Origin: Pseudomonas zanjanensis
GTDB taxonomy: Bacteria > Pseudomonadota > Gammaproteobacteria > Pseudomonadales > Pseudomonadaceae
Reading direction: 5' to 3'
DNA: 64,000 bases
NCBI RefSeq assembly: GCF_014268745.2
Contig: NZ_JABWRB020000001.1
Span: forward strand, 3,348,001 to 3,412,000
In this document: positions 17,538 through 30,020 of the stretch, piece by piece
Layout: each line of letters opens with the position of its first letter
Position numbering within the stretch: position 1 is the stretch's first letter
Made by a program: the position numbers and the translations under genes
Notes under the pieces: generated by a model
Told to the model about the DNA's origin: nothing
The model's database searches: none
What the model saw: the letters and a program-made list of their open reading frames with translations, nothing else

Positions 17538-17651
17538 AAAAAAAACCCGCCGAAGCGGGTTTTTCCAAGACCATTACGACTCCCTGTCGATAGCTAATCC
17601 TTGCATGGTCGATCGTCCCTGATCCTGAGCACTTCCTGTGCTTCAGTGGAT
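17538..17651 (-). ncRNA. rsmX: RsmX-like small RNA, copy 2 (upstream)
   Basis: Minus strand -10 TAATCT (17663-17658), then ~114 bases with six GGA motifs: CACAGGAAGTG, CTCAGGATC, CAGGGACG, GCAAGGATTAGC, GACAGGGAGTC and CTTGGA. The terminator has the same arms and T run as copy 1 (17538-17565). The two genes are 212 bases apart, same strand, and clearly products of a tandem duplication with drift in the middle. Both would sequester RsmA/RsmE and so relieve secondary-metabolism genes. Confidence 0.75.
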
Positions 17652-17707
17652 GAGTCCAGATTACGCCTCGGATCCAAAGCGAAATAGACGACATAGCTAC
17701 CATCTCG

Positions 17708-17725
17708 TGTAAGACATTCGCTATA
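17708..17725 (-). promoter_or_regulatory. GacA-type upstream box of rsmX copy 2
   Basis: On the minus strand TATAGC-GAATGT-CTTACA. The CTTACA half is exact and the other half is degenerate in the same way as copy 1. Its centre is about 65 bases upstream of the predicted RNA start. Confidence 0.65.
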
Positions 17726-17767
17726 CCTGCCCTTCCGAAAACCCTTAGCGCCACCAGCCGTTCGATC

Positions 17768-18226
17768 TCAAGCCTTGTTCAGGAAGGTTTCAATATTGGC
17801 CATTTGCTCATCCCAGCCACGGCTGTCCATGCGAAAAGCCTTGAGTCGGCGAGCCTCGGGGATGTTGTTGAAACCCGACTCCACGACTTTGAGCAAAGTA
17901 CCGCCATCCATGTCTTCAAGTTCGAATAACACCCGGGTTTCAGATTCTTTTGAATAATCCACCTGCGGTTCGACTGCGTAAGGATGCCAGCGAAACGAGA
18001 ACACTCGCTCGGGTTCCACCCGCTCCACCGCGACGTCCCAAATAAGGTGTTCGTAACCTGGGTAAGTGATTTGCCCCTGGGTACGCTCACCTGCCACAAA
18101 CCGTTTCCCCTCAAGGGCGACACCAAACCACTGGCCGAAGGCTTCGGCATTGGCCAGGGCGCGCCAGACTTGGGAGCGCGGGGCCTTGAGCAGGATCTTT
18201 CGTTCAATGCGGTCGGATGAATGCAT
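17768..18226 (-). CDS. SRPBCC/AHSA1 (START-like) domain protein
   Basis: 152 residues. It starts SSDRIERKILLKAPRSQVWR and has the AHSA1 pattern: FGQWFG, ERVFSFRWHP, TRVLFELEDMDGGTLLKVVESGF, GWDEQMANIETFL. Such single-domain proteins bind small hydrophobic ligands in a deep cavity; the function here is unknown. The start is ATG 18226 with AGGAGCTGACCC upstream. It stands alone, upstream of the rsmX pair on the same strand. Confidence 0.8.
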   Translation of the reverse strand: MHSSDRIERKILLKAPRSQVWRALANAEAFGQWFGVALEGKRFVAGERTQGQITYPGYEHLIWDVAVERVEPERVFSFRWHPYAVEPQVDYSKESETRVLFELEDMDGGTLLKVVESGFNNIPEARRLKAFRMDSRGWDEQMANIETFLNKA

Positions 18227-18379
18227 GGGTCAGCTCCTGTGTTCAAACAGTAGGCTTGTAAGACCACAAGACCAACCGGAAAGTTGTATCAGAGAGTTGT
18301 TTAGCGCTGCCGACGTTAAAACAGTATGAAGCGTTGTAAACTCCCCCGGCGTTTTCCACCCCTCAAGGAGAGACCCGAC

Positions 18380-18781
18380 ATGTCCCCACGCTGGCTTCTG
18401 GCCCTGACACCGTTGCTTTTTGTCGCCGCCGCCCAGGCCGACGACTGCGCCAACGCCATCACCCAAGGCGAAATGAACCAGTGCGCAGCCAAGGAAAGCA
18501 AAGCCGCCGACAACGAGCTGAACAGCTTGTACAAGCAGATCACCGCACGCCTGAAGGACAATCCAGAGGCCACGAAAATGTTGGTCAAGGCACAGCGTGC
18601 CTGGATAGGCTTCCGTGATGCCGAATGTGAATTCTCCGCCTCTGGCGTCGAGGGCGGCAGCGTCTATCCGCTGATCTATGGCAATTGCATCACCGCCCAG
18701 ACCAAAGCCCGGGTCGAGGCATTCAAAACCTATCTCAAGTGCAAGGAAGGGGATCTGAGCTGCCCTGTACCCGAGGCTTGA
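18380..18781 (+). CDS. Secreted LprI-like protein (lysozyme inhibitor LprI family, DUF1311)
   Basis: 133 residues with a signal peptide (MSPRWLLALTPLLFVAAAQA, cleavage near residue 20). The mature part has the DUF1311 pattern: DDCANAITQGEMNQCAAKE, a helical LNSLYKQITARLKD, AQRAWIGFRDAEC and YGNCITAQTKAR. Several cysteines suggest periplasmic disulfides. Some family members inhibit lysozyme; whether this one does is unknown. AAGGAGAG lies upstream of ATG 18380. Confidence 0.8.
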   Translation: MSPRWLLALTPLLFVAAAQADDCANAITQGEMNQCAAKESKAADNELNSLYKQITARLKDNPEATKMLVKAQRAWIGFRDAECEFSASGVEGGSVYPLIYGNCITAQTKARVEAFKTYLKCKEGDLSCPVPEA

Positions 18782-18793
18782 TAGCCGGGATGT

Positions 18794-18827
18794 AAAAAGG
18801 ATGACCTCTGCAGGTCATCCTTTTTTT
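18794..18827 (+). terminator. Rho-independent terminator after the LprI-like gene
   Basis: Arms AAGGATGACCT and AGGTCATCCTT around a CTGC loop, followed by a T run. It lies just after the stop codon and faces the rRNA operon terminator. Confidence 0.85.
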
Positions 18828-18854
18828 GGTCAGCGCTTTTATTACGGGCAAAAC

Positions 18855-18887
18855 AAAACCCCTACCTGCATCAGCAGATAGGGGTTT
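18855..18887 (-). terminator. rRNA operon terminator
   Basis: On the minus strand AAACCCCTATCTGC and GCAGGTAGGGGTTT form a hairpin followed by TTGTTTTGCC, about 13 bases after the 3' end of 5S. Confidence 0.8.
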
Positions 18888-18899
18888 CGGAATTTAATC

Positions 18900-19013
18900 T
18901 TGACGATGACCTACTCTCACATGGGGAAACCCCACACTACCATCGGCGATGCATCGTTTCACTGCTGAGTTCGGGATGGGATCAGGTGGTTCCAATGCTC
19001 TATGGTCGTCAAG
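18900..19013 (-). rRNA. rrf: 5S ribosomal RNA
   Basis: The minus strand reads TGACGACCATAGAGCATTGG at the 5' side, CCCATCCCGAACTCAG in the middle and GAGAGTAGGTCATCGTCA at the 3' side, all standard 5S sequence. About 114 bases long. Ends are accurate to a few bases. Confidence 0.95.
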
Positions 19014-19172
19014 AAATTCGGGTACTGAGTCATGGCCTGATGGCCTCGCTTCAGCAAATTGGGTATGTGATAGCTTTCGGTGTTTTGTGAGATTCGAACT
19101 TTCGGTTCGTTTCGTCTTCACACACCGCAATCTGGTGCTCTTTCGAGTCAGCAAATTGCTTGGGTGTTATAT

Positions 19173-22062
<2,890 letters not shown>

Positions 22063-22304
22063 ATATAACCCCAAGCAATCTGGTTATACTGTGAAGACGA
22101 CATTCGCCGAAAATTCGAATTTCTCAACTAAGAGAACTCACAAATTTTACCTTAGCCTGATCCGTTACCAGTGAAAGTAACGTTCAGTCTATCTTTCTAT
22201 CACATACCCAAATTTTTAAAGAACGATCTAATCAAAAGACTAGAAATCAACATTCACCATCACCTTGATGGAATGCTCATTTCTAAGCTTTCAGAAGCAG
22301 TTTA

Positions 22305-22380
22305 TGGTGGAGCCAAGCGGGATCGAACCGCTGACCTCCTGCGTGCAAGGCAGGCGCTCTCCCAGCTGAGCTATGGCCCC
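22305..22380 (-). tRNA. tRNA-Ala (TGC)
   Basis: 76 bases from GGGGCCATAGCTCAGCTGGG to CCA. The anticodon loop is CTTGCAC (TGC). The encoded CCA is present and the acceptor stem GGGGCCA/TGGCTCC has the usual G-T pair. Confidence 0.97.
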
Positions 22381-22390
22381 ATAACAAAAT

Positions 22391-22467
<77 letters not shown>

Positions 22468-22590
22468 AATTTCGAGCTTGTAACTGTTAGCTGTGAGCTA
22501 TCAGCTTGGAGCTTAAAGCTGCTTCTATCGTCTTCTTCAATGAATCAAGCAATTCGTGTGGGAGCTCATGGAGCAGCTGCGGTCGTCGAT

Positions 22591-24127
<1,537 letters not shown>

Positions 24128-24276
24128 AAACATCTTTGGGTTTTGAGAAAACCCTAAACTTGGCTCAGCAATCGTTGGTTACATCTTTGATTTCTCGCGG
24201 AGTAACTTGTGATGCTGATAATCTGTTGACTAGCAGTCTGACTCCACAAGCACCCACACGAATTGCTTGATTCAGT

Positions 24277-24288
24277 TGTTAAAGAGCG
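24277..24288 (-). promoter_or_regulatory. boxA antitermination site
   Basis: The minus strand GCTCTTTAACAA matches the rRNA boxA consensus TGCTCTTTAACA, bound by NusB/NusE to prevent Rho termination in the rRNA leader. Confidence 0.75.
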
Positions 24289-24322
24289 GCTGGCTGAGTC
24301 TTTCGTCTCAACCGAGGCGCGC

Positions 24323-24350
24323 ATTCTACAGCGCCCCGTGTATCTGTCAA
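24323..24350 (-). promoter_or_regulatory. rRNA promoter, proximal
   Basis: Minus strand TTGACA, 16 bases, TAGAAT, followed by GCGCGCCT. Confidence 0.75.
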
Positions 24351-24431
24351 GCGGTTATTTTAAGAAGTTTTCAAAGTTTCCTTTTCAACTTCAACCACTT
24401 GCGCTTCCGATCTCTCGTTAGCGGGAGGCGA

Positions 24432-24459
24432 ATTCTACAGCGTTACTCGCTGCTGTCAA
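24432..24459 (-). promoter_or_regulatory. rRNA promoter, middle
   Basis: Minus strand TTGACA, 16 bases, TAGAAT, then TCGCCTCCC, a GC-rich discriminator of the kind found in stringently controlled promoters. Confidence 0.75.
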
Positions 24460-24634
24460 CACCTCTTTTTCACCGCTTTCGACCGAGAAGATCGAACCGC
24501 CGATAGAGCCAAACATCACCACCCTATCTGCTCCTTCCAAGCTTCGATGAACTGAAGCCCTATACCTTCGAAACCTACTTAACTCATTGAATCTCAAGGA
24601 GTTTTCCGTTTCGACTGCGCCGGAAGTGGGGCGA

Positions 24635-24662
24635 ATTATAGACTTCCAGAATCTGCCGTCAA
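24635..24662 (-). promoter_or_regulatory. rRNA promoter, distal
   Basis: Minus strand TTGACG, 16 bases, TATAAT, then TCGCCCC, again a GC-rich discriminator. Confidence 0.75.
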
Positions 24663-24797
24663 CCCTTAATTTGATTTTTCTATCTAACGCGTCGAGACGG
24701 CACTTAAATATGGCCGCTATATAGACGGAATCGCTGCAGATGCGCAATATACTGCTCAACTGAGCTTCTCCGCCCTTACTCTGGACGACACTTCGCA

Positions 24798-25688
24798 ATG
24801 ACACCCCCTTCACATCGCAACCTGGCCTCCACCCTGTACCCGGTTGCCTTGCTATTAATAGCCATGGCTTCCATTCAAGCGGGGGCTTCCCTCGCCAAAA
24901 GCATGTTCCCGGTAGTGGGCGCACAAGGGACTACGACGCTGCGACTCATCTTTGCCAGCCTCATCATGCTGTTGATGCTACGCCCCTGGCGCGCCAAGCT
25001 CACCGCCCAGTCCCTGCGCACGGTGATCGTCTATGGGATGGCACTGGGCGGCATGAATTTCCTCTTCTATATGTCAGTTCGTACCGTTCCGCTGGGCATC
25101 GCCGTTGCATTGGAATTCACCGGGCCTCTGGCAGTCGCCATTTACGCCTCGCGCCGGGCCATCGACTTTCTCTGGATTGCCCTGGCAGTGGTGGGTCTGT
25201 TGCTGCTCATACCGACCGGCGCGACCAGCGCCAGTATCGACCTGGTGGGTGCCGGCTACGCACTCGGTGCCGGCTTCTGCTGGGCGTTGTACATCCTGTT
25301 TGGCCAGAAAGCCGGAGCGGACAATGGTGTGCAGACCGCTGCACTGGGGGTCATGATCGCGGCCCTGTTCGTCGCGCCCATCGGCATTGTCCACGCGGGC
25401 GCCGCACTGCTCACACCGAGCCTGATTCCAATCGCCATCGGCGTCGCCATCCTGTCCACAGCCCTACCCTATACATTGGAAATGATTTCCCTGACTCGAA
25501 TGCCTGCCCGCACCTTCGGCACCCTGATGAGCATCGAACCGGCAATCGCAGCCTTGTCGGGACTCGTCTTTCTTCATGAGTACTTGTCCCTGGCCCAGTG
25601 GATGGCCATCACCTGCATCATCCTCGCGTCGGTGGGTGCAACGCTGACCATGGCCAACACGGCAAAGCCTGCCGTCGCGGCAGATTGA
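24798..25688 (+). CDS. rhtA: Inner-membrane exporter of the EamA/RhtA family (threonine/homoserine efflux type)
   Basis: 296 residues with about ten hydrophobic segments in two EamA repeats. The second repeat has the typical ALPYTLEMISLTRMPARTFG and TLMSIEPAIAALSGLVFLHE segments that are strongly conserved in RhtA. RhtA exports threonine and homoserine with proton exchange; the substrate here is inferred. Divergent from the rRNA promoters. ATG 24798 has no clear Shine-Dalgarno site. Confidence 0.75.
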   Translation: MTPPSHRNLASTLYPVALLLIAMASIQAGASLAKSMFPVVGAQGTTTLRLIFASLIMLLMLRPWRAKLTAQSLRTVIVYGMALGGMNFLFYMSVRTVPLGIAVALEFTGPLAVAIYASRRAIDFLWIALAVVGLLLLIPTGATSASIDLVGAGYALGAGFCWALYILFGQKAGADNGVQTAALGVMIAALFVAPIGIVHAGAALLTPSLIPIAIGVAILSTALPYTLEMISLTRMPARTFGTLMSIEPAIAALSGLVFLHEYLSLAQWMAITCIILASVGATLTMANTAKPAVAAD

Positions 25689-25856
25689 AGCAGGATTTAA
25701 CGAAGCTCTGGTATTTGCCGCGCATTTAGGCCATGTTTAGGTCCGTAACCTAATGTCAGACATGGATTTTTTCATACAGGACGTCATGAACGCTTCACGC
25801 AAGAGCGAACACGATCGTACGCGGACACAAGATCCGCGGCGATTATAAGGACGGGA

Positions 25857-26138
25857 ATGAAACGAATTTTGATACTGATCGCCGTACTGGCAGTAGCGGG
25901 CTGTGCGGCGACATCGAAAACTGAAGTCAAGCGCGGCAAAAAAGGCCTGCACATCAACTGCTCCGGCCTGTCCTCATCCTGGGACCAGTGCGCCGCCAGC
26001 GCCGCCAACTCATGCGCTCCCAAGGGTTACAAGGTCATTGCCAAGTCCGGCGACGCCGTCGAAGAACCCGGGGACTATCCCTTCGGCCTCAATCCCGCCG
26101 GCTATACCAGCCGCAGCATGATTGTCATCTGCAAATAA
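25857..26138 (+). CDS. Small lipoprotein of unknown function
   Basis: 93 residues. The lipoprotein signal is MKRILILIAVLAVAGC with the lipidated Cys at 16. The mature part has four more cysteines (HINCSG, WDQCAAS, NSCAPK, VICK) and a GYKVIAKSGD segment, suggesting a small disulfide-bonded periplasmic or outer-membrane domain. AAGGACGGGA stands before ATG 25857. No operon partner. Confidence 0.75.
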   Translation: MKRILILIAVLAVAGCAATSKTEVKRGKKGLHINCSGLSSSWDQCAASAANSCAPKGYKVIAKSGDAVEEPGDYPFGLNPAGYTSRSMIVICK

Positions 26139-26144
26139 GCGACC

Positions 26145-26714
26145 TTAGTCGAGCCCTTGGTCGGCCATTCGACGACTGATTTCCTCATGGCTGGACCTGA
26201 GGACGTCACGCTGGACCTGCGGCGAGACCAGCATCCGCGCAACCACCAACGCCCCCACGCATTGAGACAGAATGGCCCAGGCCAGGCTGTCGCTTCCCAA
26301 TATCCGTGCCCAACTTTCGTGCAAGCGACAGATCCACGTTTGCGCCGCCTCCCTCACTTGGACATCCGATCGTGCGATCTCAGCGCCCAGTACCGGCAAC
26401 GCACACCCTGCCTCGGGCTGCTCGATATGGCTCATGCTCAAATACTGCTTGAGGCAGCGCTCCAGTTTCATCGAGTCCATGGCACCGTCGCCGCTCAAGC
26501 GGTCGAGGCTTTGGGCCAGTTCCCGCTCAACAATGGCCTTGAACAGCTCATCCTTGGATGAAAAGTGGCTGTAGAACGCGCCGCCGCTCAACCCGATCGC
26601 TTTCATCAGGCCATCGACACCGACCGTGGAGAAACCTGATTTCTTGGCGGATACGGCACTGCTGGCCAGCAGTTTCTCGCGGGTTTCCATTTTGTGATTG
26701 GCTGAATATCGCAT
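26145..26714 (-). CDS. TetR-family transcriptional repressor
   Basis: 189 residues. The N-terminal helix-turn-helix runs about 15-60 (STVGVDGLMKAIGLSGGAFY, SHFSSKDELFKAIVER). The C-terminal ligand domain resembles TetR_C of the AcrR/NemR-like group. Divergent from an SDR gene across 89 bases that hold a palindrome (26775-26788), so it probably represses the SDR-isomerase pair and possibly itself. Confidence 0.85.
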   Translation of the reverse strand: MRYSANHKMETREKLLASSAVSAKKSGFSTVGVDGLMKAIGLSGGAFYSHFSSKDELFKAIVERELAQSLDRLSGDGAMDSMKLERCLKQYLSMSHIEQPEAGCALPVLGAEIARSDVQVREAAQTWICRLHESWARILGSDSLAWAILSQCVGALVVARMLVSPQVQRDVLRSSHEEISRRMADQGLD

Positions 26715-26774
26715 GGTCCTGCCCCTGATCGCTCACCTTGACGCTTGCGGGATCTTAGCATAACGTCCGTTTAG

Positions 26775-26788
26775 TTAACGATCGTTTA
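26775..26788. promoter_or_regulatory. Candidate TetR operator
   Basis: TTAACGATCGTTTA is a near-perfect palindrome centred at 26781/26782 (twelve of fourteen bases symmetric). It sits 16 bases upstream of the SDR start codon, where binding would block transcription. Confidence 0.5.
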
Positions 26789-26803
26789 CCAATGAGGCTA
26801 ACC

Positions 26804-27532
26804 ATGAATAACAAGAAGGTCGTACTGGTTGTTGGCGCAGGCGATGCCACTGGCGGAGCGATTGCCAAACGCTTCGCCCAGGAAGGTTACGTGGCCTGTG
26901 TGACCCGTCGCAGCGCCGATAAACTCGAGCCGCTGGTCAACGGCATCCGCGCCGAAGGCGGCGAAGCCCACGGGTTTGCCTGTGACGCACGCAAAGAAGA
27001 CGACGTGATCGCACTCATCGAGCAAATAGAGAACCAGATCGGCCCGATCGAAGCCTTCGTGTTCAACATCGGCGCCAACGTCCCCTGCAGCATCCTGGAA
27101 GAAACCGCGCGCAAGTATTTCAAGATCTGGGAAATGGCCTGCTTCTCAGGCTTTCTCAACGCACGGGAAGTGGCCAAGCGCATGGTCAAGCGCCAGCGCG
27201 GGACAATCCTGTTTACAGGGGCAACAGCGGGATTACGTGGTGCTTCGGGGTTCGCCGCATTCGCGGGGGCCAAGCATGGCATTCGGGCGCTGGCCCAAAG
27301 CATGGCCCGTGAACTGGGACCGCTGAATATCCATGTGGCTCATGTGGTGGTGGACGGCGCTATCGACACCGACTTCATCCGCGATCATTTCCCGGAAAAG
27401 TATGCCACCAAGGATCAGGACGGCATCCTGAACCCCGAACACATTGCCGACAATTATTGGTACCTGCACAGCCAACCCCGCGACGCCTGGACCTTCGAGC
27501 TGGACCTGCGCCCCTGGAGCGAACGCTGGTAA
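26804..27532 (+). CDS. SDR-fold protein with altered catalytic residues
   Basis: 242 residues with an SDR fold: VVGAGDATGGAIAKRF replaces the usual TGxxxGIG, and NIGANVP replaces NNAG. At the catalytic motif it reads FAGAK, with Phe153 where Tyr is normally found and Lys157 kept; the preceding FTGATAG lacks the usual Ser. It may be a poor or altered reductase, or a non-catalytic member. GAGG lies five bases upstream of ATG 26804. It is followed after 34 bases by a DsbA-fold isomerase. Confidence 0.8.
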   Translation: MNNKKVVLVVGAGDATGGAIAKRFAQEGYVACVTRRSADKLEPLVNGIRAEGGEAHGFACDARKEDDVIALIEQIENQIGPIEAFVFNIGANVPCSILEETARKYFKIWEMACFSGFLNAREVAKRMVKRQRGTILFTGATAGLRGASGFAAFAGAKHGIRALAQSMARELGPLNIHVAHVVVDGAIDTDFIRDHFPEKYATKDQDGILNPEHIADNYWYLHSQPRDAWTFELDLRPWSERW

Positions 27533-27566
27533 CCCCTCCCCTCATAACAACAAGAGCACAGTTACC

Positions 27567-28157
27567 ATGAGCAAATCCGTGGAGTTTTACTTCGATCTGG
27601 GCAGTCCGACCACGTACCTGGCCTACACCCAGCTGCCAACGCTGTGTGCACAGACAAACAGCCAGTTGATCTACCGTCCGATGTTATTGGGGGGCGTCTT
27701 CAAGGCGACCGGCAACGCATCGCCGGCAACAGTGCCGGCCAAGAACCCTTACCTGTTCAAGGATCTGAATCGCTTCGCCAAACGCTACGGCGTCGCGTTC
27801 CAGTTCAATCCACACTTTCCCGTCAACACACTGTTGCTGATGCGCGCAGTGACCGGCATGCAACTGCGCCACCCCGAACGCTTCGAGGCATTCGTCGATT
27901 GCCTGTTCCGCGCCTTTTGGGTGGACGCCCGCAACCTCAATGACCCGGCGACTGTCGCATCGGTCCTGAACGAAGGCGGTTTCGACGCCGACTACGTGCT
28001 GGCCCTGACGAGCAACGAGCAGGTTAAACAAGCACTCAAGAGCGCCACCGAAGCAGCCATCGGCCGGGGCATATTTGGCGCCCCGAGCATGTTTGTCGGC
28101 GACGAGCTGTTTTTCGGCCAGGATCGGCTGGACTTCGTCCGTGAAGCCCTCGCCTGA
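27567..28157 (+). CDS. 2-hydroxychromene-2-carboxylate isomerase family protein (kappa-GST/DsbA fold)
   Basis: 196 residues. It begins VEFYFDLGSPTTYLAY, where Ser13 is the glutathione-activating residue of this family. The ending RGIFGAPSMFVGDELFFGQDRL is the conserved cis-Pro and C-terminal segment. Family members isomerise aromatic ring-cleavage intermediates or conjugate glutathione; the substrate is unknown. It follows the atypical SDR and is probably co-transcribed and TetR-controlled. Confidence 0.85.
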   Translation: MSKSVEFYFDLGSPTTYLAYTQLPTLCAQTNSQLIYRPMLLGGVFKATGNASPATVPAKNPYLFKDLNRFAKRYGVAFQFNPHFPVNTLLLMRAVTGMQLRHPERFEAFVDCLFRAFWVDARNLNDPATVASVLNEGGFDADYVLALTSNEQVKQALKSATEAAIGRGIFGAPSMFVGDELFFGQDRLDFVREALA

Positions 28158-28166
28158 TCCTATAGA

Positions 28167-29975
28167 TCAGATCGCCATCGTCCGGGTGTTGAGCCATTGC
28201 AGTGCGTCACCGTCCAGCAATGGGCTCAATCGACGCTGAACCTCGGCATGGTAGGCGTTGAACCAGTCTTTTTCATCCTGGGTCAGCAGCGAAGGTTCCA
28301 GGCAGCGGGTGTCGATCGGGCACAGGGTGAGGGTTTCGAACTCAAGGAACTCACCGAACTCGCTGCTTCCGGCTTCGCGGTTCAGCACCAGGTTCTCGAT
28401 GCGCACACCCCAGCGGCCGGGACGATAAGTGCCCGGTTCGATCGAGGTGATCATCCCGGCCTGCATTGCCGTTTGCGGCGCGGCAGCGGCTTGATAGGCA
28501 ATCACCTGCGGGCCTTCGTGGACATTGAGGAAATAGCCTACGCCATGGCCGGTGCCGTGGCCGTAATCGACCTGCTCCGCCCAGATCGGCGCCCGAGCAA
28601 TGGCATCGAGCAAGGGCGAAAGAATACCCCGCGGAAATTTGGCCCGGGACAGGGCAATCACCCCCTTGAGCACGCGCGTGCAATCACGTTTCTGCTCAGC
28701 GGTGGGTGTTCCGACCGGCACCATACGGGTGATGTCCGTGGTGCCTCCCAAATACTGGCCGCCGGAATCGATCAGCAACAGGCCATCACCTTCGATGACC
28801 GCATGGGCTTCTTCCGTCGCGTGGTAATGAGGCATCGCGCCGTTGGCGTTAAAGGCAGCGATGGTGTTGAAACTCAGGGAGACGAAGTCTGGCCGGCGCA
28901 TGCGGGCGGCGGTCAGGTGCTCGTCGATGGTCAGCTCGGTGATGCGCTCGCGGCCCCAGGCTCCTTCCAGCCAGGCGAAAAACTCACAGAGCGCCGCGCC
29001 GTCCTGCTCCATGGCGCGACGGATGTGCTCGGCGTCGGCCAGGCTTTTGCGCGATTTAGCCAGCGTCGTTGGATTCAGGCCTTCGACCAGCTTCACGCCG
29101 CTGCCCAGGTTATCCAGCAAACCGACCGTCACCCGCGCCGGATCGATCTGCAGGCTCGCGCCGTCCGGCACTTCACGCAACGCGGCGGCGGCTTCGCTGT
29201 AATCACGCAGGGTCACGCCGTCCTGCGCCAGAACGGCCCGCAACGGTGCGTCAACCTTGTCCAGGGCCACGAACAGCGTTGCCTGCTGCTGGCTAATCAA
29301 GGCAAAGGAGACGAACACCGGGTTGAACGACACATCCGCACCGCGCAGGTTGAACAACCAGGCGATGTCGTCCAGCGTGGCGATGAAATGCCAGTCGGCA
29401 CCACGCTCCTGGAGGGATTCGCGCAACTTGGCGAGCTTTTCAACGCGGCTGACGGTCGCCTGGGGTGGCAAATGGGCATAGACCGGTTGATCCGGCAAAC
29501 TAGGGCGATCGTCCCAGACCTCCTTGAGCAGGTCGATGTCGGTGCGCAACCGCGCGCCGCGTTCGGCGAGCTTGCCGCCCAAGATGCGGGCCGAGGCCAC
29601 GGCCATGACTGCACCATCGACCGCGACCACCCCGCCCTCGGGCGTTTGTTCGGCCAGCCAGTCCAGCGGACCGGGCTGGCCCGGAATGAGCTTGACCAAC
29701 TCGATACCGCTGCCCTCCAGCTCCTTGGTCGCCTGCTCCCAATAACGGCTGTCGGCCCAGACACCGGCGAAACTGCCGGTGACGATCAAGGTACCCACCG
29801 AACCATGGAACCCCGACAACCATTGTCGTCCCTGCCAATAACCCGGCAGGTATTCAGACAGATGCGGGTCGGCCGATGGCACCAGCAACGCGTGAACGCC
29901 CTCTCGGCTCATCAGTTGACGGATTCGGGCCAGGCGCTGGGGAACCAGTCCATGGGGCAAAGGCTCGGTGCTCAT
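28167..29975 (-). CDS. Xaa-Pro aminopeptidase, M24B family
   Basis: 602 residues, the long cytosolic aminopeptidase P type. It has two N-terminal creatinase-like domains and a C-terminal pita-bread domain with the five metal ligands: Asp in LLIDSGGQY, Asp in TTDITRMV, His in HGTGHGVG, Glu in TSIEPGTY, and Glu in VRIENLVL. It removes the first residue from peptides with proline at position 2. Minus strand, single gene; the cysteine desulfurase is upstream on the same strand, 45 bases away. Confidence 0.9.
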   Translation of the reverse strand: MSTEPLPHGLVPQRLARIRQLMSREGVHALLVPSADPHLSEYLPGYWQGRQWLSGFHGSVGTLIVTGSFAGVWADSRYWEQATKELEGSGIELVKLIPGQPGPLDWLAEQTPEGGVVAVDGAVMAVASARILGGKLAERGARLRTDIDLLKEVWDDRPSLPDQPVYAHLPPQATVSRVEKLAKLRESLQERGADWHFIATLDDIAWLFNLRGADVSFNPVFVSFALISQQQATLFVALDKVDAPLRAVLAQDGVTLRDYSEAAAALREVPDGASLQIDPARVTVGLLDNLGSGVKLVEGLNPTTLAKSRKSLADAEHIRRAMEQDGAALCEFFAWLEGAWGRERITELTIDEHLTAARMRRPDFVSLSFNTIAAFNANGAMPHYHATEEAHAVIEGDGLLLIDSGGQYLGGTTDITRMVPVGTPTAEQKRDCTRVLKGVIALSRAKFPRGILSPLLDAIARAPIWAEQVDYGHGTGHGVGYFLNVHEGPQVIAYQAAAAPQTAMQAGMITSIEPGTYRPGRWGVRIENLVLNREAGSSEFGEFLEFETLTLCPIDTRCLEPSLLTQDEKDWFNAYHAEVQRRLSPLLDGDALQWLNTRTMAI

Positions 29976-30020
29976 TGTTTCTCCTGCTCATTGAAATTGT
30001 TGTTCGATGCCGAAGACGGC

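Larger units (their letters stand above)
24128..24797 (-). other. rRNA operon leader and promoter region (670 bases)
   Basis: Contains the 16S leader, a boxA element, and three tandem promoters listed separately. No gene is seen; open frames here are chance. The far end also holds the upstream region of the divergent exporter gene. Confidence 0.8.
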
